From assembly GCA_020636045.1 (NCBI GenBank), contig JACJYP010000003.1, forward strand, positions 310,001 to 374,000: a stretch of 64,000 nt of DNA. Direction: 5' to 3'. Shown here one piece after another: positions 36,937 through 45,524 of this stretch. This DNA is from Lewinellaceae bacterium (GTDB lineage: Bacteria > Bacteroidota > Bacteroidia > Chitinophagales > Saprospiraceae). The notes under the pieces were generated by a model. It was not told the DNA's origin, made no database searches, and saw only the letters and a program-made list of their open reading frames with translations. The first letter of the stretch is position 1. Each line of letters opens with the position of its first letter. Both the position numbers and the translations under genes were made by a program.

Positions 36937-37929
36937 TTGGACACTGACGGACTTTTGAAACCTGATACTGACATACTCGACATTGCCCGGCAAACGATTC
37001 GTATCGAGGCAGAAACCCTGCTTGCCCTGGCCGAACAACTCGACGCCACGGGCGATTTCAGCGCCTGTGTGGAAGCGATCGCCGCATCCCCCGGCCGCCT
37101 CGTGATCACCGGCATCGGCAAGAGCGCGCTGGTGGCGCAAAAGATCGCCGCCACCCTCAACTCCACCGGCACCCCCGCATTGTTCCTGCACGCCGCCGAT
37201 GCCATACACGGCGATCTGGGCATGATCAGGCCCTACGATCTTGTGCTTTGCCTGTCGAAAAGCGGCGAAACCGCCGAAATAAAAGTGCTGGCGCCGCTGG
37301 TCAAAAACTTCGGCAACCCCATCATCGCCATGACCGCCAAACGCGACAGCAGCCTGGCGAAGCAGGCCGACTACGTGCTCTGGACGCCGGTGGAACAGGA
37401 AGCCGACCCCAACAACCTTGCGCCCACTGCCAGCACCACCGCGCAAATGGCGCTGGGCGACGCCCTGGCCGTGGCGTTGCTTGCCCGGAAGGGCTTCTCG
37501 CCCGACGACTTTGCCAAATTCCACCCGGGCGGCGCCCTCGGCAAACAACTGTACCTGCGCGTGCGCGACCTCTCCGTGTTGCACGAGCAACCTGCTGTCG
37601 GCGCCGACGCTACCCTGCCCGAGATCATCCACGAGATCTCTTCCAAACGCCTCGGCGCCACCGCTGTGCTCTCCGCTGACGGGAGCCTGCTTGGGATCAT
37701 CACCGACGGCGACCTGCGGCGCATGCTGCAACGCGGCGGCGAAGTCGCCGGTATCCGCGCCGGCGATATCCTCTCTGCACAACCCAAATCCATCGCCGCC
37801 GGCGCCCTGGCCGTGGATGCTCTTGCGCTGATGCGTCAGCATTCCATTGCCCAACTGGTGGTGCTGGAAGAAGGGCGATACTGCGGCATGGTGCACCTGC
37901 ACGATCTGGTGCGAGAAGGGCTACTGTGA
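36937..37929 (+). CDS. kdsD: KpsF/GutQ family arabinose-5-phosphate isomerase
   Basis: 330 residues. A SIS domain (about 40-180) has VITGIGKSALVAQKIAATL, HAADAIHGDLGMI, LCLSKSGETAEIK and the active-site region PTASTTAQMALGDALA. Two CBS domains follow (about 205-330: RVRDLSVLH, ATLPEIIHEISSKRLGA, GIITDGDLRRML, DALALMRQHSIAQLVV). It isomerises ribulose 5-phosphate to arabinose 5-phosphate, the first step to KDO in lipopolysaccharide. No ATG or GTG is available at the N terminus. The first in-frame start is TTG at 36937, directly after a TAA, with another TTG at 36955. A YitT-type gene follows after 48 bases. Confidence 0.9.
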   Translation: MDTDGLLKPDTDILDIARQTIRIEAETLLALAEQLDATGDFSACVEAIAASPGRLVITGIGKSALVAQKIAATLNSTGTPALFLHAADAIHGDLGMIRPYDLVLCLSKSGETAEIKVLAPLVKNFGNPIIAMTAKRDSSLAKQADYVLWTPVEQEADPNNLAPTASTTAQMALGDALAVALLARKGFSPDDFAKFHPGGALGKQLYLRVRDLSVLHEQPAVGADATLPEIIHEISSKRLGATAVLSADGSLLGIITDGDLRRMLQRGGEVAGIRAGDILSAQPKSIAAGALAVDALALMRQHSIAQLVVLEEGRYCGMVHLHDLVREGLL

Positions 37930-37977
37930 GAAAACAGGCCGGCGCATCCTCATTGTTCCAGTACTTATCTTCGCTCC

Positions 37978-38952
37978 ATGCACAAATTCCTCTACAAACT
38001 GCTCGTTCGCTCCGTCACACGGCGGCTGGGAGAAGCCTCCACGATCATCATCACGCCCTATCGTCTGGCGAAGGCATTTGTGCAACTAAAAGCCGATGTG
38101 GTATTCTGGCTGCGCAGCGCCCTGCTGGTCGCGCTGGGTATCGTGTCGGCAGGCTTCGGTTTGAAAGGTTTTTTGCTGCCCAATCACTTCATCGACGGCG
38201 GGGTTACGGGTATTTCACTCATCGTCAACCACGTCACGAACGTTCCGTTGTCCGTTTTGCTGGTCTTCATCAACCTGCCTTTTATCATGCTGGGTTTCAC
38301 CCAGATCGGGCGCTCTTTCGCCGTCAAAAGCATTCTGGCGATCACGGGCCTGGCCCTCGCGGTCGCCCTGATCCAGTACCCGGTGGTCACGTCGGACAAA
38401 CTGCTGGTCGCCACCTTCGGCGGCTTTTTCCTGGGCGCGGGCATCGGGCTGGCCGTGCGCGGCGGCGCCGTGATCGACGGCACGGAGGTGCTGGCCATTT
38501 TTGTCGGCAAAAAAACGGGGCTGACCATCGGCGACGTGATCCTGCTGTTCAACGTCATGATCTTCCTTACTGCGGCCTACGTGCTGTCGGTCGAAGCGGC
38601 ATTGTACTCCATGCTCACCTACATTTCGGCCTCCAAAACGGTCGATTTTATCGTGGAGGGCATAGAGGAGTACATCGGCGTGACCATCATTTCGGTCCAC
38701 CATGACGAGATCAGGCAAATGATCGTGGAAAAAGTCCGGCGCGGCGTTACCGTGTACAAAGGCAAAAAAGGATACGGCAAGTCGGGAGAAAAGGCCGATC
38801 AAAGCGACATTCTTTTTACCGTGGTCACGCGCCTGGAGATCGCCAAACTGAGGTCGGAAGTGGAAAAGATCGACCCGAACGCCTTCGTTTTCATGACCAA
38901 TGTGCTGGATGCAAAAGGTGGCATGATCAAAAAAAGGCCGCTGAAAGAATGA
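37978..38952 (+). CDS. YitT family membrane protein
   Basis: 324 residues. An N-terminal cytoplasmic segment is followed by about five or six hydrophobic helices (LRSALLVALGIVSAGFGLKG, VLLVFINLPFIMLGF, ILAITGLALAVALIQYPVV, TFGGFFLGAGIGLAVRGGAV, VILLFNVMIFLTAAYVLSV). The conserved FLLPNHFIDGGVTGISLIV and GGAVIDGTEVLAI match the YitT/DUF161 family. The soluble C terminus is a DUF2179-like ACT-type domain (VRRGVTVYKGKKGYGKSG, LRSEVEKIDPNAFVFM). The biochemical role is unknown. It is probably cotranscribed with the isomerase; a word-repeat element starts at its stop codon. Confidence 0.88.
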   Translation: MHKFLYKLLVRSVTRRLGEASTIIITPYRLAKAFVQLKADVVFWLRSALLVALGIVSAGFGLKGFLLPNHFIDGGVTGISLIVNHVTNVPLSVLLVFINLPFIMLGFTQIGRSFAVKSILAITGLALAVALIQYPVVTSDKLLVATFGGFFLGAGIGLAVRGGAVIDGTEVLAIFVGKKTGLTIGDVILLFNVMIFLTAAYVLSVEAALYSMLTYISASKTVDFIVEGIEEYIGVTIISVHHDEIRQMIVEKVRRGVTVYKGKKGYGKSGEKADQSDILFTVVTRLEIAKLRSEVEKIDPNAFVFMTNVLDAKGGMIKKRPLKE

Positions 38953-39194
38953 CGACTATACGGTAGACGGTAGACGGTAGACGGCTTACGGTAGACGGCC
39001 TACGGTAGACGGCTGACGGTAGACGGTCTATGGAGAATGTGGGTGAAATTCGGGAGTGGACGCCGTACGTGTCCCGGTTTAAAGATTCACTATAGTAAGT
39101 TTTCCCTTCCATTACAGGTCCAGACTCACAATCGCATACCGTCCACCGTAGGCCGTCCACCGTCTACCGTATAGCCGTCTACCGTCCACCGTAA
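38953..39194. repeat. ACGGTAG-word inverted-repeat element X
   Basis: The left arm (38957-39030) is built of words such as ACGGTAGACGGTAGACGG, with variants GGCTTACGG and GGCCTACGG. The right arm (39137-39194) is the reverse complement type (ACCGTAGGCCGTCCACCGTC and onward). The ~105-base core read on the minus strand contains GTATGCGATT, ATCTTTAA and ACCCACATTC. The left arm starts 4 bases after the YitT stop codon, and the right arm supplies the last codons and the TAG stop of the MFS gene (39181-39179). Confidence 0.85.
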
Positions 39195-40375
39195 AGTCGT
39201 GTATGCCGGATGACCGGTAGCGTGCACAGGGCCAGTAGCGCCACGATGGCAAAGCCTGCGCGCAGGCCATAACTTTCTCCGATGAAGCCGATCAGCGGCG
39301 GCCCGGCCAAAAAGCCGATAAAACTGAAGGTTGCGTACGTCGCCAGTCCGGCTCCGGGCGCCAGGCCCGGCACGCGCGCGGCGGCGTTGAAAAGGATCGG
39401 TGCCCCCAGCGCCACGCCGGCCCCCAGCAACAGAAATCCGGCGATGCCCACTACCGGCGCAGGCGCCATGATGGCGACCAGCAGGGCAAAAGAGGTCAAC
39501 AGGGCGCTGAAATACAGCATATTGCGTTCGCCGAAACGAGGGATCAATACATCGCCCGTAAAGCGCATGGCCATCATGGTGAGCGAAAAACAAGTGAAGC
39601 CCAGCGCTGCGATCTGCTCAGGCGCTCCCAGGGTATCGCGCAGGTACACAGCGCTCCAGTCGAAAGCGACCCCTTCGCCAAGGCTGACCACCAGCCCGAT
39701 AAAGATCATAAACAGCAGCATGCGGTTGGGCCAGGAAAACCGCGCGCCGCCGCCGGCGTGCTCCTCACGGGGCACCTGCGCCAGCGCCGGCCGCAGCCAA
39801 ATCAGCGTCAAAGCGATCACCAGCAGCGACAGTATGCTCAGATGCAGTTGTGGGGGTACATCCAGCGCGATCAGCGCGGCGGCACTGCCCGAGCCGAGCA
39901 TACCGCCCATGCTCCACATGCCGTGGCAGGAGGACATGATGTAGATGCCTTCCGCGCGCTCGACGGCCGTCGCACAGGTGTTCATCGCCACATTCATCAG
40001 CGCGACGGCAGCGCCCACGCAGAACAGCGCCGCCATGAACGACCAGCGCTCCGGCATCCAGACCGGCAGCGCAAAAGCAATGGCCATAGCGACCGTAGCG
40101 CCGACGGTCGTGCGCGCCAGCCCGAACCGCGCGATCGCGCCTGCGGAGAACGGGTTCATGGCCAGCAGGCCGAGGGGCATGCCAAACAAGGCGAGTCCCA
40201 GTTCGGCGTCGTTCAGGCCGAGTTTTGTCTTTACAAAAGGAATGTAGGCCACCCAACTGCCGAACATCAGGCTGTCGGCGGCAAAGGTGATGCCGATGGC
40301 CAGGGCCAGGCGGTGTGTGAAAAAGCGGCGCAGGTTGCCGCCCAGGGTGTGAAGCGATCGTTGCAGTACGGACAT
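39179..40375 (-). CDS. Major facilitator superfamily transporter
   Basis: 398 residues from the ATG at 40375; the frame is open further upstream but would cross the divergent promoter and gene. Twelve hydrophobic segments in two halves are evident, e.g. LALAIGITFAADSLMFGSWV, ALFGMPLGLLAMNPFSAGAI, LLFMIFIGLVVSLGEGVAFD and GIAGFLLLGAGVALGAPIL. VYLRDTLGAPEQIAALGFTC starts the second half. The pattern resembles the YbjJ/fucose-permease-like MFS subgroup. The substrate is unknown. The C terminus (RLYGGR) and the stop codon are encoded by the inverted-repeat element, so the original end may have been replaced. Confidence 0.88.
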   Translation of the reverse strand: MSVLQRSLHTLGGNLRRFFTHRLALAIGITFAADSLMFGSWVAYIPFVKTKLGLNDAELGLALFGMPLGLLAMNPFSAGAIARFGLARTTVGATVAMAIAFALPVWMPERWSFMAALFCVGAAVALMNVAMNTCATAVERAEGIYIMSSCHGMWSMGGMLGSGSAAALIALDVPPQLHLSILSLLVIALTLIWLRPALAQVPREEHAGGGARFSWPNRMLLFMIFIGLVVSLGEGVAFDWSAVYLRDTLGAPEQIAALGFTCFSLTMMAMRFTGDVLIPRFGERNMLYFSALLTSFALLVAIMAPAPVVGIAGFLLLGAGVALGAPILFNAAARVPGLAPGAGLATYATFSFIGFLAGPPLIGFIGESYGLRAGFAIVALLALCTLPVIRHTRLYGGR

Positions 40376-40394
40376 GGCAGCGCGAAAGAACGAA

Positions 40395-40424
40395 GTTGGC
40401 GTGTTATTATTCCTGTTATTTTTG
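40395..40424 (+). promoter_or_regulatory. Putative promoter of the DUF3667 gene
   Basis: GTTG (40395-40398), 18 bases, then TATTTTTG (40417-40424), an exact TAnnTTTG, 8 bases before the ATG at 40433. Confidence 0.45.
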
Positions 40425-40432
40425 AGCCGGGT

Positions 40433-41284
40433 ATGGAAAAGAAAAAAAAGCCGGCTGCCGCCTGCGCCAATTGCGGCGCTACCCTTGTCGGCAAATTTTG
40501 CCACGAATGCGGCGAGAAACGGTTGAACCGCCGCGACCTCGCCCTGCCGAAGTTTTTCAGGGAGGTGTTCGCCAAATTCACCCACCTTGACTCACGGCTG
40601 CTGCGCTCGCTGAAATGGCTGGTGCTGAGGCCAGGTTTCCTCAGCGCCGAGTACCTCCGCGGCCGGCGAAAACGCTACGCAAAGCCGCTGTCGCTGTTCT
40701 TCATCATCAACCTGCTGTATTTCCTGAGCATCGGCGCCAACCGGTTCCGGACCTTCGAAAATCCCTTGTCAACGCAATTGAGAAATCCTTACGGCGGCGT
40801 GGTCAGGGTCATGATAGATAGCCGCTTTACCAATACCGGTACTGCGGAGGGACAGGTGTTCGAACGGGAATTCGACCAAAGGAACCACACCCTGGCAAAA
40901 TCCATGCTCCTGCTGATCGTGCCCATGCTGGCGGCATGGCTATGGCTGCTGTACCGGTCGCAGGGCTTCTTCTATGGGGAACATCTGATCACTGCACTGC
41001 ATTTTCTGGCATTGATGATCGTTCAGAACATGCTGGTGGGCATCGTCTTCGGAAACAGCCTGACAAATCTGCTGATCGGCCCTTTCCCGGGCAATCACTT
41101 TGTCAATGAAGTGGCAGAGCCGATGCTTTGGGTGTGGGCGCTGGCCTTTTTTACACTAAAGAACGTATACGTCCAGCCGGCATTTCCCACTGCCCTGAAG
41201 TCGGCAGCGCTGGCTTTTCTCTGGCTGCCTACCCTGATCGCCTACCGTTTTATCGTATTTCTTGCCACGTTCTACACGGTCTGA
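40433..41284 (+). CDS. DUF3667-like zinc-ribbon membrane protein
   Basis: 283 residues from the ATG at 40433. The N terminus carries a zinc ribbon, CANCGATLVGKFCHECGEK (CxxC and CxxC). It continues with LRSLKWLVLRPGFLSAEYL and GRRKRYAKPLSLFFIINLLY, the hallmark of the DUF3667 family. About five hydrophobic segments follow (MLLLIVPMLAAWLWLLY, HFLALMIVQNMLVGIVF and others). The function is unknown. The gene is divergent from the MFS gene and converges on thrA with 13 bases between. Confidence 0.8.
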   Translation: MEKKKKPAAACANCGATLVGKFCHECGEKRLNRRDLALPKFFREVFAKFTHLDSRLLRSLKWLVLRPGFLSAEYLRGRRKRYAKPLSLFFIINLLYFLSIGANRFRTFENPLSTQLRNPYGGVVRVMIDSRFTNTGTAEGQVFEREFDQRNHTLAKSMLLLIVPMLAAWLWLLYRSQGFFYGEHLITALHFLALMIVQNMLVGIVFGNSLTNLLIGPFPGNHFVNEVAEPMLWVWALAFFTLKNVYVQPAFPTALKSAALAFLWLPTLIAYRFIVFLATFYTV

Positions 41285-41297
41285 AAAGGCAGCATTT

Positions 41298-43751
41298 TCA
41301 GGTCAGATAACTTCCGATCCCGATCACTTCGGCGAAGACGCCCGCTGCCGTTACCTCGGCGCCGGCGCCCGGCCCGCGGATCACCAGCGGCCGCTCGCGG
41401 TAGCGCTCGGTGATGAATACGACCATGTTGTCGCTGCCGGAAAGGAAAAAGAACGGATGGGCCTTGTCGTACGCGCGCAGTACTACCTGTGCCCGACCGT
41501 TTTCCAGCGCCGCCACGAAGCGCAATGCCTTGCCTTCCGCTGCTGCTTTGCTGCGCAGTGTTTCAAAATGTTCGCCATGCTGTTCCAGCACCGCGAAAAA
41601 TGCGTCGACATCTTTGGCTTCCAGGCATGGCTTGGGCAGGATGTTTTCCACTTCTATATCGCCTGATTCGAGCGGTAGCCCTGTTTCCCGGGCCAGGATC
41701 AGCAGTTTGCGGCGCACATCGGCGCCGCTGAGGTCTTCGCGCGGATCGGGCTCTGTCAGTCCGAGGTGTTTGGCCTCCTTTACAATATCGGCAAAGCGGG
41801 TGCCGGGACCGAAATGGTTGAAAATGTAGGAAAGGGTGCCCGACAGCACGCCCTCGATTTTGAGTATCCGGTCGCCCGAATGAATAAGATCGCCGAGCGT
41901 GGTGATCAGCGGCAAACCGGCGCCCACATTGGTCTCATAGCGCCATAGCACCCCGCGTTTCTCCGCTGTTTGCTTGAGCCGCTGATATTGCAGGTGCGAC
42001 GAGGAGGCTGCGAGTTTATTCGGCGTGGAAATGGAGATGCTGGCATCGAGTATCTGCTCGTAAAAGCCCGTAATCTCTTCCGACGCCGTGTTGTCGATGA
42101 AGACTGCGCTGGGCAGGTTGAGCGCTTTCATTTGCGCCAGGTAGTGCGGCATGCTGAATGGCTCACCTGTCTCAAGCGCGGTTTCCCAGCGTTCCAGGTC
42201 AATGCCTTCCGCGTCGAATATCATCTTCCGGCTGTTGGCCAGGCCGACAACCCTGATCTCTAGTTTTCGTTTTTCGCGAAGAAATGCCGCCTGGGTGAGT
42301 ACCTGCCGCAGCAAAGTGCCGCCGATCAGACCCACGCCTACCAGGTACAGGTGCAGGGTTTTGGCATCGGAGAGGAAAAATGCCTCGTGGATGGCGTTCA
42401 GCGCCTTGGTTTCGTCGGCAGCATTGATCACCACCGACACGTTCAACTCGCTGGAACCCTGCGCGATGGCTGAAATATTGATACCGTTTTTTCCAAGCGC
42501 CTGAAAGAGGCGACCCGCCACACCCGGGCGGTAACGCATGTTTTCGCCGACGGCGGCGACGACTGCCAGCTCGTGCTCGATCTTCAGCGGTTCGATCAGT
42601 TTTTCCCTGATCTCGTAAGCGAATTCCTTTTCTGCGGCCTTTTGCGCGAGTTTGGCTTGTCCGGGCGATACGGCAAAGGTGATGCTCGATTCGCTGGAGC
42701 CCTGCGTGATGATCACGATGTTGACGCCCGCCTGCGCCAGCGCGTTGAACAATCGCGCGGCGATACCGGGCACACCGAAAATGCCGGAACCCTGGAGCGT
42801 GAGCAGACAAATCTGGTTGATGCTGGAAATGCCTTTTACGGGGTCGTCGCCCGGTGCTGCCGTCGCCGTAATGCGTGTGCCGGGAAAGGAGGGGTTGAAG
42901 GTGTTCTTGATGATCAGGGGAATGTTTTTCGATAATGCGGGCAGGATCGTGGGCGGGTAGATCACCTTGGCGCCGAAATGACTCATTTCCATGGCTTCCC
43001 GGTAACTCATGGATGGTAGCGTGAAGGCTTTTTTTACCCGCCGCGGATCGGCGGTCAGCACGCCGTCCACATCCGTCCATATCTCGATCGCTCCGGCGTC
43101 GAGTGCAGCCCCCAGGATGGCTGCGGTGTAGTCAGAGCCGCCGCGTCCCAGCGTCGTGGTGATGCCGTCCGCCGTGCTGCCGATAAAACCCGTAGCGGCC
43201 TGCACATTCGGGTGGGCGGCGAAATAGTCGCGGATCAGCCGGTTGCTTTCTTCAAAATCCACCTTGGCGTTGCCAAATTGAGCGTCGGTACGGATCAACG
43301 CACGGGTGTCGAGGAAGTCGGCAGGAATACCGGCCTGCCGCATGGCATGGGAAATGATCAGCGCGGAATTGCGCTCGCCGAAGCTCTGCACAAAATCGAG
43401 GGAACGCGGCGACACTTCGTGCAGCAGGAATATGCCCTGGAGGACGTTTTTCAGGGCCTCGAAATGGTCGGCCACGAGGCTTTCCACCGCCGGCCGTTGC
43501 GCAGGTTCCAGCAGTTCCTCGATGGCGGCAAAATGCCGGGCGCGCAGGCCTTCATAAATATCCAGGTATTGCCCGTCTCCCTTGCCGGCCCGGCGGGCCG
43601 TATCGATGAGCGTATCCGTTACCTTCGAAAATGCCGAAAACACCACGGCAAAGCGGTCGCCGCGCTGGTAATAGTCTTTCAATATCCGAAGCAAGCCCTT
43701 GATCGTATCGGGTGTGCCGACGGAGGTGCCGCCGAATTTCAGGATCTTCAT
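41298..43751 (-). CDS. thrA: Bifunctional aspartokinase/homoserine dehydrogenase
   Basis: 817 residues, the usual length for ThrA/MetL. The N-terminal kinase has MKILKFGGTSVG and TLGRGGSDYTAAILGAAL. Two ACT domains occupy the middle (LLTLQGSGIFGVPGIAARLF and VAAVGENMRYRPGVAGRLFQ). The C-terminal homoserine dehydrogenase has the NAD(P) loop LVGVGLIGGTLL, then NTASEEITGFYEQIL and NVGAGLPLITTLGDL. LSGTLSYIFNHF and SGADVRRKLLILARETG mark the catalytic lobe. It carries out the first and third steps from aspartate to threonine, methionine and lysine, with ACT domains for feedback control. It stands alone; no thrB or thrC is adjacent. Confidence 0.95.
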   Translation of the reverse strand: MKILKFGGTSVGTPDTIKGLLRILKDYYQRGDRFAVVFSAFSKVTDTLIDTARRAGKGDGQYLDIYEGLRARHFAAIEELLEPAQRPAVESLVADHFEALKNVLQGIFLLHEVSPRSLDFVQSFGERNSALIISHAMRQAGIPADFLDTRALIRTDAQFGNAKVDFEESNRLIRDYFAAHPNVQAATGFIGSTADGITTTLGRGGSDYTAAILGAALDAGAIEIWTDVDGVLTADPRRVKKAFTLPSMSYREAMEMSHFGAKVIYPPTILPALSKNIPLIIKNTFNPSFPGTRITATAAPGDDPVKGISSINQICLLTLQGSGIFGVPGIAARLFNALAQAGVNIVIITQGSSESSITFAVSPGQAKLAQKAAEKEFAYEIREKLIEPLKIEHELAVVAAVGENMRYRPGVAGRLFQALGKNGINISAIAQGSSELNVSVVINAADETKALNAIHEAFFLSDAKTLHLYLVGVGLIGGTLLRQVLTQAAFLREKRKLEIRVVGLANSRKMIFDAEGIDLERWETALETGEPFSMPHYLAQMKALNLPSAVFIDNTASEEITGFYEQILDASISISTPNKLAASSSHLQYQRLKQTAEKRGVLWRYETNVGAGLPLITTLGDLIHSGDRILKIEGVLSGTLSYIFNHFGPGTRFADIVKEAKHLGLTEPDPREDLSGADVRRKLLILARETGLPLESGDIEVENILPKPCLEAKDVDAFFAVLEQHGEHFETLRSKAAAEGKALRFVAALENGRAQVVLRAYDKAHPFFFLSGSDNMVVFITERYRERPLVIRGPGAGAEVTAAGVFAEVIGIGSYLT

Positions 43752-43906
43752 GCGTGTTTTGTTGTGTTGCGGATCGTCAAAACCGGTCGCCGGGACCGGA
43801 TGTGATATTTTGCCGCAAAAAACGGCAGAATTGGCGTTGAAAGGAAACGAAGCGGCCGATCTGTTCGTTTAGAGGCTACATTTTTCCATCAAATTTACCT
43901 GCCGGG

Positions 43907-44254
43907 ATGAAACTGCCCCCCGTTTTTATGTTGATCGCATTGTCGCTGTGGCAACCCGGATGTTCGGAGCCGCCACCCAATCCCTGTGTGGAATCGCTCC
44001 GGCAGCGCGACAGCGTCCTGCTCGCCCGCGCCGATTCCTTGCTGCGGCTGCGCGACACCTTGCCCGGAGAGACATATCTCTCGAACCTTGAACAAATGCG
44101 GGCGGAAGAGCAACGCCTTTTTCTCGATGTGCAGGAGTGTGATTTCGGAAAAGACCTGGCTTCCTATAATTACTGGTACCGCGGACGTCTGAAATTCCCC
44201 GGAAAGCTGCGGCAGGAACTCTATCGACTGAAACCAGAAATGGAAGAGCGATGA
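43907..44254 (+). CDS. Small predicted lipoprotein, unknown
   Basis: 115 residues. The N terminus, MKLPPVFMLIALSLWQPGCS, is a short signal peptide with a Cys at a lipobox-like position (the -3 to -1 residues, QPG, are not ideal). The mature part is a charged, probably helical chain with heptad-like spacing (ESLRQRDSVLLARADSLLRL), followed by SYNYWYRGRLKFPGKLRQEL. No family is recognised. The gene is single and divergent from thrA. Confidence 0.55.
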   Translation: MKLPPVFMLIALSLWQPGCSEPPPNPCVESLRQRDSVLLARADSLLRLRDTLPGETYLSNLEQMRAEEQRLFLDVQECDFGKDLASYNYWYRGRLKFPGKLRQELYRLKPEMEER

Positions 44255-44801
44255 TTCGACGTGAATACAGAGCAGGGGCTTAAGAAGTTGGCATGGTAAC
44301 AGAGCGCTGATTTTCAGTGCTTTGCAACCCGGAACCTCCTAAACCCCTCTCGTCATGGTTTGTTGTGTTGCGGCTGTGAAGGGAGGACTCGAACCTCCAC
44401 GGGGCGATTAGGCCCGGTGTTATCCGGACTTTGTTTCGCACTCCCCACCCCCGAGACAGGAGGGCATGGCTGCCATATTTCATCACCTCACAGGATAGTG
44501 TAATCTTTTCAACTTAAATTTCATCAAAAGAAAGAGGCTGATCGTTAATGTTTTTTCAATGATCCGACAGTTTTTCTTTCGATATTCAAACGCGCTTTTG
44601 CATTTGTGATGGGACAAAGGTAAATGCAAGAGAAGTTTTGTTGCAAATTATTTAATGAAATTTAAAAATAATTACACCTTAAATAATTTTAATCGTGTTT
44701 TATTGTTTAAATTTCAAAATCGCACATTCGATTCCCGATAAAATTTCCAAATCGGCAACAAAGCCCGCGCGACTGTGTTGCAAACAAGACCCGCTTTCAG
44801 T
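44255..44801. other. Intergenic region holding a tRNA-like RNA and an AT-rich tract
   Basis: Apart from the tRNA-like structure at 44371-44492, there is an imperfect hairpin at about 44306-44325 (AGCGCTGA/TCAGTGCT around TTT). A strongly AT-rich stretch (44510-44710) may hold promoters for both sides. No coding sequence is credible. Confidence 0.45.
44371..44492 (-). ncRNA. tRNA-like RNA with a 49-nt variable region
   Basis: On the minus strand the acceptor TGTGAGG (44492-44486) pairs with CTTCACA (44381-44375), with one G-U. Positions 8-9 are TG. The D arm is ATG/CAT with a 12-base loop AAATATGGCAGC, as in class II tRNAs. The anticodon arm is CCCTC/GGGGG with loop CTGTCTC, giving GTC at 34-36 but a pyrimidine at 37. 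The T arm is perfect: GGAGG TTCGAGT CCTCC. The variable region (44447-44399) is 49 bases with its own TGGGG/CCCCG and CCGG/CCGG stems, about twice the normal maximum. The 3' end reads G-CCG, not CCA. It could be a diverged tRNA, a tRNA with a short insertion, or a tRNA-derived regulatory RNA. Confidence 0.5.
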
Positions 44802-45458
44802 ATGCCAGATCACATGATCCACACGGAACACTTTATCGAACAACTGCGCGAACGCCTGGCAATGCCATTGCCGGGCAAGGCCGCCCAGTATAAAATGGCC
44901 AGCAGGCGCCGGCTGGAAGAACTTGGCCCGGCGCTGATCCCTCCCGCCGACGCCAGGGTTGCCTGCGTGCTCAACCTGCTGCACCGGCAAAGCGACGGCC
45001 AGTGGCGCACCGTGCTGATCCAGCGCAGCGACAACCCGCGCGACCGGCACAGCGGGCAGGTGAGTTTTCCCGGCGGCCGCTATGAAGAACACGATGGGGA
45101 TCTGGTGAATGTCGCCCTGCGCGAAGCGCACGAGGAAGTCGGCGTGTCACCGCTTGAAGTACAGGTACTGGGCCGCCTCACGGAACTATACATTCCGGTT
45201 AGCAATTTTGTGGTCCATCCTTTTGTGGGGGTGTTGCTCGGCGTGCCGGACTTCAGGCCGCAGCCGGGGGAAGTAGAAGCCATCCTGACACCCGAACTCA
45301 GTCTTTTCAGGCAGTCGGAGAACAAAAAGACCACCGATATCAGGGTCGGGCACGGCGCTGTAATGAAAGATGTGCCTTACTTCGATGTAGGCGGCCGCAT
45401 CGTTTGGGGGGCTACGGCCATGATCATGAGCGAATTTCTGGAAGCCATAGGCTCCTGA
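44802..45458 (+). CDS. Nudix hydrolase, CoA pyrophosphatase type
   Basis: 218 residues from the ATG at 44802; ATG at 44814 and GTG at 44775 are alternatives. The Nudix box is intact, GGRYEEHDGDLVNVALREAH followed by EEVGV, and is preceded by RHSGQVSFPGG, the UPF0035/CoA-specific signature found in NudL/YeaB. The enzyme cleaves CoA or its thioesters to 3',5'-ADP and phosphopantetheine. It converges on the small T9SS protein gene, and the two share a bidirectional terminator. Confidence 0.88.
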   Translation: MPDHMIHTEHFIEQLRERLAMPLPGKAAQYKMASRRRLEELGPALIPPADARVACVLNLLHRQSDGQWRTVLIQRSDNPRDRHSGQVSFPGGRYEEHDGDLVNVALREAHEEVGVSPLEVQVLGRLTELYIPVSNFVVHPFVGVLLGVPDFRPQPGEVEAILTPELSLFRQSENKKTTDIRVGHGAVMKDVPYFDVGGRIVWGATAMIMSEFLEAIGS

Positions 45459-45469
45459 TCGCCAAAACA

Positions 45470-45504
45470 AACAGCCCCGGGCCGCTTGACGACCCGGGGC
45501 TGTT
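45470..45504. terminator. Bidirectional terminator
   Basis: A perfect 12-bp stem, AACAGCCCCGGG (45470-45481) with CCCGGGGCTGTT (45493-45504), lies between two convergent genes. It has a modest T-rich tail on the plus strand and TTGTTTT on the minus strand. Confidence 0.85.
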
Positions 45505-45524
45505 ATAATTTCTTTATAGAAGGA

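Noticed and set aside
44306..44325. Second tRNA next to the tRNA-like RNA
   Set aside because: Only one imperfect hairpin forms; there is no T arm or acceptor stem.
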